This document shows positions 48,777 through 58,216 of a stretch of DNA of 64,000 bases, in pieces. The notes under the pieces are model-generated. The model was given only the letters and a program-made list of their open reading frames with translations, had not been told where the DNA came from and made no database searches. The first letter of the stretch is position 1. The number at the start of each line of letters is the position of its first letter. The stretch is from Xanthobacteraceae bacterium (lineage in GTDB: Bacteria > Pseudomonadota > Alphaproteobacteria > Rhizobiales > Xanthobacteraceae): the NCBI GenBank assembly GCA_019750915.1, contig JAIENY010000005.1:62001-126000 (forward strand). Reading direction: 5' to 3'. Position numbers and translations under genes: made by a program.

Positions 48777-51072
48777 TCAGCCCCCTTTTGCGACTGCCGA
48801 ACCGATCGGCACAGGCATCGAGGATCCGCGAAATGCCTCCGTCGACTTGCGTGAGATCGGACGAATTCTCTGGCGCCGTTGGCGAACGATTGCTTACGTC
48901 TTGGCGGCAATGGTTGCTGCGGCTTTATCATATGCGTTCCTTGCCACGACACGGTATACCGCCACCGCCACCATCCTGGTGGATCCGCGTCACGCCAACG
49001 TCGTCGATACAACTCAGCCTGTTCTGTCGAGCTATGGCACCGACGATGCGACGATCGAGAGCCAGGTTCTCCTGATCCAGTCCATCGTCATTCTTCAGCG
49101 AGTCGTCGACAAACTGAAGCTGACGGAGGACACAGAATTTATGCCGAAAGCCGGGCTTCTTGACCCGGTCAAACAGATCATTGGCAGCCTTTTAAATGGT
49201 CCAGCGGATGCGGAACCAGACGATTCCGCACGCTCCAAATCAGTCGAAATCCTACAGCGGCAGCTAAAGGTCGTCCGGCAAGGCACAACGTTTCTTGTCG
49301 ATATCAATATGGCGTCCGAATCTCCTCGGAAAGCTGCAGCCATCGCCAACGCCATCGCCAACGCGTACCTTGAAGAGCAGATCAAGGCGAAGTTCGATGT
49401 CACTCGAACCGCTGCGAGTTGGCTGAACGGACAGCTCGATGCCCTTAAGGCGAGAGTCGTCAGCTCCGAGAAGGCAGTCGAGGATTTCCGAACGGCAAAT
49501 AACCTGGCTGTATCTCAGGGTGTCACGCTGAATGACCAGCAGATCACCGATCTGAACAACAAGCTCGTTGCAACCCGTGCGGAAACTGCCGAAGCCCGTG
49601 CCAAATACGAACAAGTTCAGCAGCTGGCAAAATCCGGCGGCGATCCTGGCGGCTTCAATGCCGCCATCACCTCGGACGCCGTCACGAAGCTGCGGACGCA
49701 ATACGCCGATATAGCAAAGAACGAAGCCGATCTGTCGAGCCGGTATGGGCCGCGCCATCCCCTGGTGGCCAGCGTTCACGCCCAGCTGCTGGATACCCAA
49801 CGTCTGATCAATCAGGAAATCCAGCGCATTCTGCAGAGCACCGCCCACGATTACGACGTGGCGCGATCGCGCGAAAAATCCCTGCAGGACAGCCTGGATC
49901 AACTCCAGAACATTTCCAGTGCCTCGGGGCAATCGCAAATCCGGCTACGTGAATTGCAGCGCGAGGCGGAAGCGAACCGCACGCTGTACGAATCCTATCT
50001 TGCACGCGCCAAGGAAACGACCTCTCAGGAGAGCCTTGATCTGCCGGATTCGCGAATCGTGACCAAGGCTTCCGTTCCGCTTCGCCCTTCTTCGCCAAAA
50101 AGCATGCTGGTCTTGGGACTGTCGATCGTGCTCGGGAGTGGCCTCGGGGTGATCCTGGCGCTTGTGCTCGACTATCTCGACAGCCGTATCAAGACTCTTG
50201 AGCAGGCGGAAGCGATAGCGGGAGTTCCGGCGCTGGCCGCCCTGCCCCGGATAGGGGTGCGTGAGCTGGCCGGCCGGGCCAAGCGAGGGCGAAACGAACT
50301 CAACGGCTACGACCCGCGAATTACGCGCCTTCTGCCCGCGCCGTTGCAGCCCCCATTGATGCGGTATGCCATCGAAGAGCCCGGAACGTTTTTTGCGGAA
50401 GCCATACGGGCCACCCGGCTTTCAATTCAGAGATCGCTACGCACGCAGTCCGTAAAGGTCATCCTGGTGACATCGCCACTCGACGGTGAGGGAAAAACAA
50501 CGCTCGCCTGCAATCTTGCGCTTTCCTTCGCCACGCTCGGCGTCAAAACACTCCTGATTGACGGAGATCTTCGCAATCCGGGTTTGACGCGGGCGTTGAG
50601 CCCGAACGCCGACGCCGGCTTGATGCAGGTGGCGACCAACCAATGCTCGATCGAGCGTGCGATTCTCTTTGATCGCAGCTCCGGCCTTTCGATCCTGCCC
50701 TCGCCCGTGGTGGACAATGACGATACCATCACCGAATTGATGTTCTCGGAGGAGATCGTTTCAGTAATCGACCGGCTGCGTGTCCATTACGAGCTGATCA
50801 TCATCGACTCGCCGCCGCTCATCCCCCTTGTCGACGGCCGAGCACTCGCCGAACTTGCTGACCGTATTGTTCTTGCGCTCGCGTGGGACCAGACACCGCG
50901 AGAGATTGTCGCTCACACAATGGAATTGCTCGCCCCGGTGTCGGATCGCGTTCTCGGCACGGTGCTGACCCAGGTCGATCTCAGCCGTTTGCGGTTCTAC
51001 GATTACTATCGGAGTTCCGCCTACCTGAAACCGTACGGAGCACCTCAGGCTGCACGCGGAGCCGTTCATTGA
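48757..51072 (+). CDS. Polysaccharide co-polymerase with BY-kinase (Wzc/ExoP/GumC-like)
   Basis: 771-residue inner-membrane protein controlling chain length and export. Wzz domain with first membrane span (TIAYVLAAMVAAALSYAFLA), a long periplasmic coiled coil (about 200-430, with GNVR-type LREAE pattern) and second span (MLVLGLSIVLGSGLGVILALVL). The cytoplasmic kinase has Walker A SPLDGEGKTT (573-582), A' LLIDGD (599-604) and B IIIDSPP (681-687). A tyrosine-rich tail, FYDYYRSSAYLKPYG, is the autophosphorylation cluster. ATG 48757 lies inside the porin end. Confidence 0.93.
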   Translation: MLQRSSDQPPFATAEPIGTGIEDPRNASVDLREIGRILWRRWRTIAYVLAAMVAAALSYAFLATTRYTATATILVDPRHANVVDTTQPVLSSYGTDDATIESQVLLIQSIVILQRVVDKLKLTEDTEFMPKAGLLDPVKQIIGSLLNGPADAEPDDSARSKSVEILQRQLKVVRQGTTFLVDINMASESPRKAAAIANAIANAYLEEQIKAKFDVTRTAASWLNGQLDALKARVVSSEKAVEDFRTANNLAVSQGVTLNDQQITDLNNKLVATRAETAEARAKYEQVQQLAKSGGDPGGFNAAITSDAVTKLRTQYADIAKNEADLSSRYGPRHPLVASVHAQLLDTQRLINQEIQRILQSTAHDYDVARSREKSLQDSLDQLQNISSASGQSQIRLRELQREAEANRTLYESYLARAKETTSQESLDLPDSRIVTKASVPLRPSSPKSMLVLGLSIVLGSGLGVILALVLDYLDSRIKTLEQAEAIAGVPALAALPRIGVRELAGRAKRGRNELNGYDPRITRLLPAPLQPPLMRYAIEEPGTFFAEAIRATRLSIQRSLRTQSVKVILVTSPLDGEGKTTLACNLALSFATLGVKTLLIDGDLRNPGLTRALSPNADAGLMQVATNQCSIERAILFDRSSGLSILPSPVVDNDDTITELMFSEEIVSVIDRLRVHYELIIIDSPPLIPLVDGRALAELADRIVLALAWDQTPREIVAHTMELLAPVSDRVLGTVLTQVDLSRLRFYDYYRSSAYLKPYGAPQAARGAVH

Positions 51073-52493
51073 AGACGAGATTCGCACCGGCCGGCTATCA
51101 TTATGCCGCATCCGCAGCGGCACGGCGTGCTTTCGCAATTGACGATGACGGCCATTCCCAGCGTATACGAACGTCTCGACACGGACTGGATGGCGTCCAC
51201 GGCTTGATGGATCTCACAATTGTCGGCCTCGCCGCACTCGCGGTCCTTCTTCTTCTCACTGTTTCCTCGTCGTTGCTCACTAATTTTCACATCCACTACG
51301 TATCAGCCGGGGGTATGTTTTTCGAAAAACTCCATGCGGCGACGTACCTGGTCCTTCTCGCCCTCACACTCTGCATGGTCCGTCATGGCGATCCGATTGG
51401 CGATTTATTAAAGCTCCTGTCACAGGCGAGGCTGACGCTTGTGTTGGTGCTGTGCTGGTTCGCGCTGCTCGCCCAATTGATTGTCCTGAAGCGCCCATTC
51501 ACGCCAATCATCGACACGTTTCTCCTCCCACCGCTGATTTTCTTGATGCTGCTCCGGCTGTCGCCGCCGCAGAAGCATTTTCTGGCATCTGTCTTTCATG
51601 CTGGAATATTCCTGAACGTCGCCTTGGGATATTATGAATATTTTTCGGGCCATCGTTTAATCCCGCTGACGGTCGGTAACGTCGTTGTTCTGGGCGAATG
51701 GCGATCAGCGGCCTTGCTTGGTCACCCGCTGACCGCCTCCGGCCTGATCGCTGCCTACCTTATGGCGCTAATCATGCGCCCTGCCATCCTGCCGCCATCG
51801 ATCCGGTTGACTGCCATCGCATTTTGTTTTCCGTCCCTGATGGTGTTCGGCGGCCGCACCGCGTTAATCACGACAATCGCGGTTGTCGGAATTCTGGTTT
51901 TTGCGGAATCGATCCGGCTGATGCGTGGCAAGCGAACTTCGCTCCTGACAGTGATCGCCTCGCTGTGTCTGATCTGTGTTGTCACCGCACTGATCGTCGT
52001 TGCGCTCGGCACGGGCGTATTCGACAAGATGCTTTTGCGGTTTTCCTCGGACAAGGGAAGCGCACTCGCTCGCTTTGCAACGTTACATTTTCTTTCGTAT
52101 CTGGATTGGCACGAACTGCTCTTCGGTGCGGCTCCTGACCGCATCACATCACTTCAATCACAGCTCGGACTGAACTACGGCATCGAGAACTTCTGGGTAT
52201 CCTGCGTTGCGCAATTCGGAATCGTGCACACCGCTCTCATGACGATTGGGCTAATGTGTTTTTTCGCCGATCTGGCGCGACGGTCGCATCCAGGAATATG
52301 GGCGATATTCCTGTTGCTCCTCATGATCGCCGCGAGTTCTGTGAGCTTCTCCTCGAAGAACATTCAGCTCGCCCAATTTATCGTCCTGATCGTGCTGCTG
52401 CTGCCGAAAGAGCGGCCGGCGAGCCCGGTCAGGAGGACGCAACCATCCTTCGAGCGACAACGCCGCCTTTCTTCATCGCCATCGATCTGGTGA
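51069..52493 (+). CDS. Wzy-like polysaccharide polymerase/O-antigen ligase family protein
   Basis: 474-residue membrane protein with about eleven hydrophobic segments and a large periplasmic loop (LLRFSSDKGSALARFATLHF to NYGIENFWV), typical of Wzy/O-antigen ligase proteins. The start is TTG 51069, overlapping the co-polymerase stop (TTGA), with GGAG seven bases upstream; the first ATG at 51207 (MDLTIVGL) has no ribosome site and would remove a basic N-terminal tail. Presumed to polymerise the lipid-linked repeat units. Confidence 0.85.
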   Translation: MKTRFAPAGYHYAASAAARRAFAIDDDGHSQRIRTSRHGLDGVHGLMDLTIVGLAALAVLLLLTVSSSLLTNFHIHYVSAGGMFFEKLHAATYLVLLALTLCMVRHGDPIGDLLKLLSQARLTLVLVLCWFALLAQLIVLKRPFTPIIDTFLLPPLIFLMLLRLSPPQKHFLASVFHAGIFLNVALGYYEYFSGHRLIPLTVGNVVVLGEWRSAALLGHPLTASGLIAAYLMALIMRPAILPPSIRLTAIAFCFPSLMVFGGRTALITTIAVVGILVFAESIRLMRGKRTSLLTVIASLCLICVVTALIVVALGTGVFDKMLLRFSSDKGSALARFATLHFLSYLDWHELLFGAAPDRITSLQSQLGLNYGIENFWVSCVAQFGIVHTALMTIGLMCFFADLARRSHPGIWAIFLLLLMIAASSVSFSSKNIQLAQFIVLIVLLLPKERPASPVRRTQPSFERQRRLSSSPSIW

Positions 52494-52502
52494 GGTCTCA
52501 AT

Positions 52503-53585
52503 ATGACGATCTACGTCGACCATACCCACCTCGGCCGCCATGTCACCGGGCTGGAGCGAATCACACTCGAGTTGTTTACCGAAAGTGCATTGGCACCGCT
52601 GAGTGTCGTCCCGGTCACCGCGCAGGGAACCCGCCGCATGGTGACGGCGCAGACGATCGGATTACCCCTTCGGCTTGCAGCATCTTCTTCCGTATTGTTG
52701 TGTCCCGGATTTCCACCCAGCCCGTTACTTCGGCCGTTTGCGTCGCGGGTCCTGCCATATTTCCACGACGATTTCTTGATCTCGCGGCGGCAGGATCTCA
52801 ACATCCGCGCCAAACTCTATATGGCAGCGCCGTTCAGGCTGGCACTCAGGACCTTTCCTCGCTTTTTGACGAATTCGGCAACCACACGCGGTCGCCTGAT
52901 GAAATACAGCCGCTCCGACGCGTCGATCACATTATATAGGCCTCCGGTCCGGAACGTTTTCTCGGTATCGCACAACGCGCGCGCCGAAAGGCCCCTTTTG
53001 ACAAAGGCTCCGCGTCTGATCGCGCTGGGTACCGTCGAACCTCGAAAAAACCTGATCGCCGCCGGAAAGCTCCTCTGCGAACTTCGCGCAGCCGGCTTCG
53101 ACGCCGCGACGCTCGACATCGTCGGGCGGCGCGGCTGGGGTAGCGACTGGGACATACTTCAAGCCATTCCCGGCGTAAGATTGCATGGCTATCAATCGTC
53201 GGATCGCGTAGCGGAGTTGCTGCAGGCGGCGGACATCTTCGTCTGCACTTCTCACGACGAAGGCCTCGGTCTTCCATTGCTGGAGGCGCAATATGCCGGG
53301 CTTCCAATCGTCGCGCCCGATGCCGATGTGTTCAGGGAGGTTCTCGGCCTCTCCGGTCTCTTTATCGATCCGGCCAATGCGGTGGCGAGCAGCCGAACGC
53401 TTTCCGAGCTGATGCGAGGCGACGACTGGCGGCGTCGTTATGCCCAGCTCGCAAGAGACAACCTGGCGAGATGGAACGCCCTCGCCGCTGCTGACCGCGA
53501 CAACGTCATCGATATCATTTCGCAAATGGAGACCGAACCGAAATCCCGCGCGCAGCAATTGCCGCGGCATACAGCGGCGCGTTGA
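52503..53585 (+). CDS. Glycosyltransferase, GT4 type
   Basis: 360-residue group-1 glycosyltransferase. The C-terminal donor domain has RLIALGTVEPRKNL and the GT4 Glu-X7-Glu motif EGLGLPLLE within CTSHDEGLGLPLLEAQ, then AGLPIVAPDADVFREV. The acceptor domain begins MTIYVDHTHLGRHVTGLERI, of the mannosyltransferase-like sort. Nine bases after the polymerase gene; adds a sugar to the repeat unit. Confidence 0.9.
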   Translation: MTIYVDHTHLGRHVTGLERITLELFTESALAPLSVVPVTAQGTRRMVTAQTIGLPLRLAASSSVLLCPGFPPSPLLRPFASRVLPYFHDDFLISRRQDLNIRAKLYMAAPFRLALRTFPRFLTNSATTRGRLMKYSRSDASITLYRPPVRNVFSVSHNARAERPLLTKAPRLIALGTVEPRKNLIAAGKLLCELRAAGFDAATLDIVGRRGWGSDWDILQAIPGVRLHGYQSSDRVAELLQAADIFVCTSHDEGLGLPLLEAQYAGLPIVAPDADVFREVLGLSGLFIDPANAVASSRTLSELMRGDDWRRRYAQLARDNLARWNALAAADRDNVIDIISQMETEPKSRAQQLPRHTAAR

Positions 53586-53616
53586 CGATGATGTCTGTTT
53601 TAAGCGGGGACCCGGC

Positions 53617-54669
53617 ATGACCATAGCCGCACGGGGTTTGACGAATTGGGCTACGACGAAAGATGCCGCGAGCACGACTCGAGAGCGAAACATCTCGGTC
53701 GATACGATGCGGGGCGCTGCCATTCTGATGGTGATCGGCATTCATTCTCTGCCACAGCCGCTGTCGGCACCTTGGCAGATCCTCCTCGATTCCGCGCTAC
53801 GCCCTTGCGTGCCAATCTTTCTGTTTGCCTCGGGTTTTCTCTCGGCGGGAAAGGACGGCATTCCGATCCCGCGTCGGTTGAAAGCGGCGATGATCCCCTA
53901 TGCGATCGCGTTCGTTGCGGCGTATCTGTACATGGCGCTCCACAATCCGCAGATGGATCATCGTCCGGTCGTTGCGTTTGCCCGCTTCTCGCTCGCTTAC
54001 GTTTTTGTCTATTATTATGTGTTCGTATATGTCGGTTGCACGATCTGCATCTGGCTCGTGTTGAAGCTTGCAAGGCCTGACGAAAACGGACTCGCGTTTC
54101 TTGCAGCCTTATTGATGACGGCGATCGGGCTTGGCCTTTTGGCAGGCGCTTATATCGATCCGCTGATGACGAAATATAACCTCTCGCCCTCATTGATCGA
54201 GGAAGCACGAATGAGGGATATTCCGTTCTGGTTTTCTTTTTTGGCGCTCGGATTCCTGGTCGGAATGTTACCCGATCGCGCCGTCCTCTCGGACATGAAG
54301 CCCACTCTCCTCATCATCACCCTTGCGACTTTCGCAGCTTACGGAGCTGTGCGGCTCGCGCGCATCGGCGACTACGCCGATTATGATTCGATCGCCTTTT
54401 TCCTCTATGCGTCGTTCGCCACTCTCTTGCTATTTTCGTCGGGGCTGTCTTCGACCCTGATCGCCAAGCTCGGCTCCGGCAGCTATTTCATTTATCTGTG
54501 GCACATCTTCGTCATCATGCTTTTGCGTGATCATGCCGGACTTGGGCAATTCAATCCGTTGATCGAGTTCACAGTAACATTTGCGATCACAACAGCTGTG
54601 ATTGTAACGATATTGATCGCGGTACGCCGGTTCTCCAGCTCCCGCGTTGCCCATTGGCTGGGAGCCTGA
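53617..54669 (+). CDS. Acyltransferase-3 family membrane protein
   Basis: 350-residue integral membrane acyltransferase with about ten membrane segments. Family landmarks: ISVDTMRGAAILMVIGIHS (catalytic His in the first segment) and a conserved arginine region. Adds acetyl, succinyl or similar groups to the polysaccharide. ATG 53617 follows GGGGA; the frame is open further upstream but within the preceding gene. Two bases separate it from the flippase gene. Confidence 0.9.
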   Translation: MTIAARGLTNWATTKDAASTTRERNISVDTMRGAAILMVIGIHSLPQPLSAPWQILLDSALRPCVPIFLFASGFLSAGKDGIPIPRRLKAAMIPYAIAFVAAYLYMALHNPQMDHRPVVAFARFSLAYVFVYYYVFVYVGCTICIWLVLKLARPDENGLAFLAALLMTAIGLGLLAGAYIDPLMTKYNLSPSLIEEARMRDIPFWFSFLALGFLVGMLPDRAVLSDMKPTLLIITLATFAAYGAVRLARIGDYADYDSIAFFLYASFATLLLFSSGLSSTLIAKLGSGSYFIYLWHIFVIMLLRDHAGLGQFNPLIEFTVTFAITTAVIVTILIAVRRFSSSRVAHWLGA

Positions 54670-54671
54670 CA

Positions 54672-56114
54672 ATGCTGCTGCGGCACACGATTCTGTATCT
54701 TCCGGCGCAAATCATCGGTCCGCTGTTCCAGCTTCTGGCAATGATCATCTGGACGCACGTCGTCAATGATCACACGCTCGGCGTCATCACGCTGATCACG
54801 GCTTCACACGAGTTACTTCAGATCGCGTTTCTGGCCTGGTGGTCGCAATTCGCACTTCGATTTTTCGGACGTTATCAAGGCGCGGACGATGAACAGCGCT
54901 TTTACAGAACTGAGAGTTTCATCCTGCTGATCTCGATCGCACTGCAGAGCATCGCCATCGTCGGGATCATACTGATCGTGATCGCGCCAGACGCCAGCTC
55001 CTTCCTGCTGATGGCAGGAGTCGGTTATGTCATAACAAGATCACTCAATCTCTATATCGCGGAACGCGCGCGCGCCCGGCAACAGATCGCTGTTTACACG
55101 ATACAGCAGATCGTCGGCCCATCTGCGGGCCTTCTCGTCGGATTGATTCTCATTCACCTATTCGGCCAAGCGCCGGAATGGCCGCTGGCCGGATATTCCG
55201 TCATGCAGCTTCTGGCGGCCGTCGTGGTGCTCCCATCAATGGGATACAGCAAACGTATATGGCCGGTCGACCGCGAGATATTTGCACACGCCCTGCACTA
55301 CGGCGTGCCGATTATCATCGGCGGAGCGCTTGGCTGGGTGGGCCTGAACGCGTCGCGCTTTGTCATCAACGATATGCTCGGAGTTGCTGCGGCGGGTCTC
55401 TTCGCGGTGGGTTATGGTTTGGGCCAGCGTGCCGCGGCCGTTGCGGCCATGCTGGTCACGGCCGCGGCCTTCCCCCTGGCTGTCAAGCATATGGAACAGG
55501 GGGGCAGCAAGGCCGCGATGCGGCAATTGGTGGATAACAGCGCACTTTTGTTCGCTATCCTGGTTCCGAGTGTCGCGGGGATTTATTCGCTGCGCGCCGA
55601 GATAGTGCATCTTCTGATCGCGATGCCGTTTCAGCAGGTCACGCTCGCTATTCTCCCGCTGTCGACTCTGGCCGGATCGATCCGCAATTTGCGAGCCCAC
55701 TTCGGCGATCAGGTCTTTTTACTTCATAACCGCACACGCCTGATGGTCGTGGTTTCCTCTATTGATGCTGCTGTCACCGTCATCTGCAGTATTGTGTTTA
55801 TCAGATACTGGGGCCTCGTCGGCGCCGCCGCGGCAACCGTCGTCTCCGCATGTGCCGCCGCCTCCGTCAGCTTCGCGATCGGCTTCAGCCGCTTCGGATT
55901 GAGCCTCCCCGTCTCTCATCTGACACGATCGGCGCTGGCAACAGCCGTCATGATGATCGTGCTGTATAATGTTTCAGAGGCTGGAAATCTCGGCGTTTTC
56001 GGTCTTCACATTATACTGGGGGCTGCCGCCTATGGCGCAACGCTTGCGCTGCTTTACGCCCCTCAGCTCATTAAGTTGAGAGCCATACGAGCCCAGCAGC
56101 CGCTTCAGGGTTAA
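54672..56114 (+). CDS. Wzx-like polysaccharide flippase
   Basis: 480-residue membrane protein with about 12-14 hydrophobic segments and the MATE/PST-type layout: LPAQIIGPLFQLLAMIIWTH near the start and VPIIIGGALGWVGLNASRF in the middle. Translocates the lipid-linked repeat unit. ATG 54672 has GGGAG about eight bases upstream. Ends nine bases before the convergent GH10 gene. Confidence 0.88.
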   Translation: MLLRHTILYLPAQIIGPLFQLLAMIIWTHVVNDHTLGVITLITASHELLQIAFLAWWSQFALRFFGRYQGADDEQRFYRTESFILLISIALQSIAIVGIILIVIAPDASSFLLMAGVGYVITRSLNLYIAERARARQQIAVYTIQQIVGPSAGLLVGLILIHLFGQAPEWPLAGYSVMQLLAAVVVLPSMGYSKRIWPVDREIFAHALHYGVPIIIGGALGWVGLNASRFVINDMLGVAAAGLFAVGYGLGQRAAAVAAMLVTAAAFPLAVKHMEQGGSKAAMRQLVDNSALLFAILVPSVAGIYSLRAEIVHLLIAMPFQQVTLAILPLSTLAGSIRNLRAHFGDQVFLLHNRTRLMVVVSSIDAAVTVICSIVFIRYWGLVGAAAATVVSACAAASVSFAIGFSRFGLSLPVSHLTRSALATAVMMIVLYNVSEAGNLGVFGLHIILGAAAYGATLALLYAPQLIKLRAIRAQQPLQG

Positions 56115-56123
56115 GTCGGCGGC

Positions 56124-57224
56124 TCATGCCCTTTTGGCGTTGGCGAATGCTCGCTGCATGGCGAACCAGAGCGGCTTGCGCTGAAGCTCCGAATCGTAAG
56201 GAAGCGGGCGAGGCATTCGTACCGACGTCGGATCCTTCTTTTTGGCAGCGTCGGTATAAAATGAATACTTATCCGCGAGCTCCCAGGCAATGACGACCTT
56301 TACCGCCGGGATACGGAGTACCGTATTGAGAAATTGCTCCGCCGTCTTTGCGACCATCTCATCGCGCGCCTTGATATCATCCGGAAATGTGTCGTCTCTC
56401 ACGTCAAACTCGGTAATATAAATGTCGACGCCCAGACCTGCGAGTTCATGGACAAATTCTGCGAATCGCTGAGGATCGTGCGGGTATTTTGGCTGAAGAT
56501 GCCCCTGTAGTCCCACCGCGTTCAGCCGAACGCCGCCATCCTTCAGCTCCCTGACAAGTTTGAGAATTCCGGCACGAACCGCAAGACCGACATCGTCGTC
56601 GCGCTCGGTCTGGGCTTCGTTCAAAACAAATTTGGTGGTCTTGTCGACAGAGTTCGCACGTTCAAAAGCGCGCCTGATGTAGTCTGTTCCGAATGCATCA
56701 TACCATGGACCCAACCTGTATCCGCCTGGCGCCTTGTGCCCTGGCCAAAATGGCTCGTTGACAATGTCCCATGAATGCAGCTTGCCAATGTACCGGCCAA
56801 CAACCTCCTCGATATAGCCGTCAAAGAACGTCTGCCGCTCCGATTTCGACATGCTGCGAACCCATTGCGGAACCCATTCATTCCAAATCACGCAATGCCC
56901 CCGCATCGGAATGCGATTCGTCGCACAGAATTTCAGCAGACGATCGGCGCTCTCGAAATGTTTGGCGCCCGGCTGTGGAGCAATGCTGCCCATTTTCAAC
57001 GCGGTGTCTGTTGTGATGATACGCGCTTCGTCGGTGTAAAGATCGCGATACCCAACATCCTTGTCGATTTCATAGCCAGCTGCCGCCCCGAACATCAATC
57101 CGCTGCCCGCAGCGGCGGCGCCCAACGTGCTTTGAGAACCGGCAGCTGATTTATTTTGCGACATCATCGTCACTGCGCTGCCCGAAATAATCGCGACTGC
57201 ATCTCTCCGCGTCACTGTTCTCAT
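56124..57224 (-). CDS. Secreted glycoside hydrolase family 10
   Basis: 366 residues with a Tat-like N-terminus (MRTVTRRDAVAIISGSAV). GH10 catalytic residues are present: acid/base Glu157 in WDIVNEPFW and nucleophile Glu272 in YITEFDVRD, with GHCVIWNEWVPQW and GLQGHLQPKYP. Classic GH10 enzymes are xylanases, but members inside exopolysaccharide clusters are more likely to trim or release the cluster's own polymer. ATG 57224 is preceded by GGAG. It is the only minus-strand gene in this part of the assembly block. Confidence 0.92.
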   Translation of the reverse strand: MRTVTRRDAVAIISGSAVTMMSQNKSAAGSQSTLGAAAAGSGLMFGAAAGYEIDKDVGYRDLYTDEARIITTDTALKMGSIAPQPGAKHFESADRLLKFCATNRIPMRGHCVIWNEWVPQWVRSMSKSERQTFFDGYIEEVVGRYIGKLHSWDIVNEPFWPGHKAPGGYRLGPWYDAFGTDYIRRAFERANSVDKTTKFVLNEAQTERDDDVGLAVRAGILKLVRELKDGGVRLNAVGLQGHLQPKYPHDPQRFAEFVHELAGLGVDIYITEFDVRDDTFPDDIKARDEMVAKTAEQFLNTVLRIPAVKVVIAWELADKYSFYTDAAKKKDPTSVRMPRPLPYDSELQRKPLWFAMQRAFANAKRA

Positions 57225-57418
57225 CGCATCATCTCCGTTCAAAATTATTTTGTTCGTCGCGCTGCACGCATCGCCATCGTTGCGACGCAATGGTTCGATT
57301 TCATGACCATGTTCGCCGATGAGGACAATCGGTGAGCACATCATCACAGCATGATGTTCGATGAGACGTTTTGTTGCGTGCGTGCGTCACTATCTCATGT
57401 CGTCATTGGGGAATGAAC

Positions 57419-58216
57419 ATGTTGGACACGCATTCGTCACGCACCGGCCACAGTCTCTCTGTCAACAGCGTTTCGATAAATATCGCATCGATATCGGAAG
57501 CGGTGTCCGCAATCGTCGACGCTGCGGAACGAGGCGACAACTTTTCTGTCTGCACGCTCAACCTTGATCACGTTGTTTTACTGGAGCGGCGCGCTGATTT
57601 CAGAAACGCCTACCGACGTGCGCGTTTTGTCACAGCGGACGGCTTCCCGATCGTCGCACTGAGCCGCATGATCGGGTCTCAGATTACGCGGACGACTGGC
57701 GCTGATCTCGTCGATCCTCTGTGCGAGGCCGCACGGCGTCACAATTTGCCGATATTTCTGCTCGGCACCAATTCTCTGGCACTTGCAGCGACGGCAAAAC
57801 AGCTTTCGCAAAAATATCGCGGCATCAATCTTGCGGGCTACTTCACACCAGGGCGCAATTTCGATCCCTACTCACGCGAGGCCGATTTCGCCATCGAGGC
57901 GATACGACGATCGGGAGCGCGTCTCTGTTTTGTGGCGTTGGGCGCGCCCAAGCAGGAAATCTTCGCCGCACGCTGTCTCGACCGGCTCGACGGGACAGGC
58001 ATGCTGTGCATCGGCGCCGCGCTGGACTTCATCGCGGGAACTCAGACTCGAGCGCCTCTCTTCACTCAGAAGGCCGGTCTGGAATGGGCTTGGCGAATGA
58101 TGCGAGAACCGCGGCGTCTTGGCCCGAGATATGTTCGTTGCATGGCCGTCGTCCCTAAACTCGTGGTCAAAACCCTTCCCCAGATCATCAGCGCGCGAAT
58201 GAGGAGTGCCGTATGA
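57419..58216 (+). CDS. WecG/TagA/CpsF-family glycosyltransferase (GT26, GumM-like)
   Basis: 265-residue GT26 enzyme: NFSVCTLNLDHVVLLERR, FVTADGFPIVALSR, GTNSLALAATAKQLS and LGAPKQEIFAARCL, with GAALDFIAGTQTRAP. Such enzymes transfer glucuronate, N-acetylmannosaminuronate or glucose to the lipid-linked chain. ATG 57419 is favoured over 57413 by spacing from GGGGA. Overlaps the next gene by four bases (ATGA). Confidence 0.92.
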   Translation: MLDTHSSRTGHSLSVNSVSINIASISEAVSAIVDAAERGDNFSVCTLNLDHVVLLERRADFRNAYRRARFVTADGFPIVALSRMIGSQITRTTGADLVDPLCEAARRHNLPIFLLGTNSLALAATAKQLSQKYRGINLAGYFTPGRNFDPYSREADFAIEAIRRSGARLCFVALGAPKQEIFAARCLDRLDGTGMLCIGAALDFIAGTQTRAPLFTQKAGLEWAWRMMREPRRLGPRYVRCMAVVPKLVVKTLPQIISARMRSAV

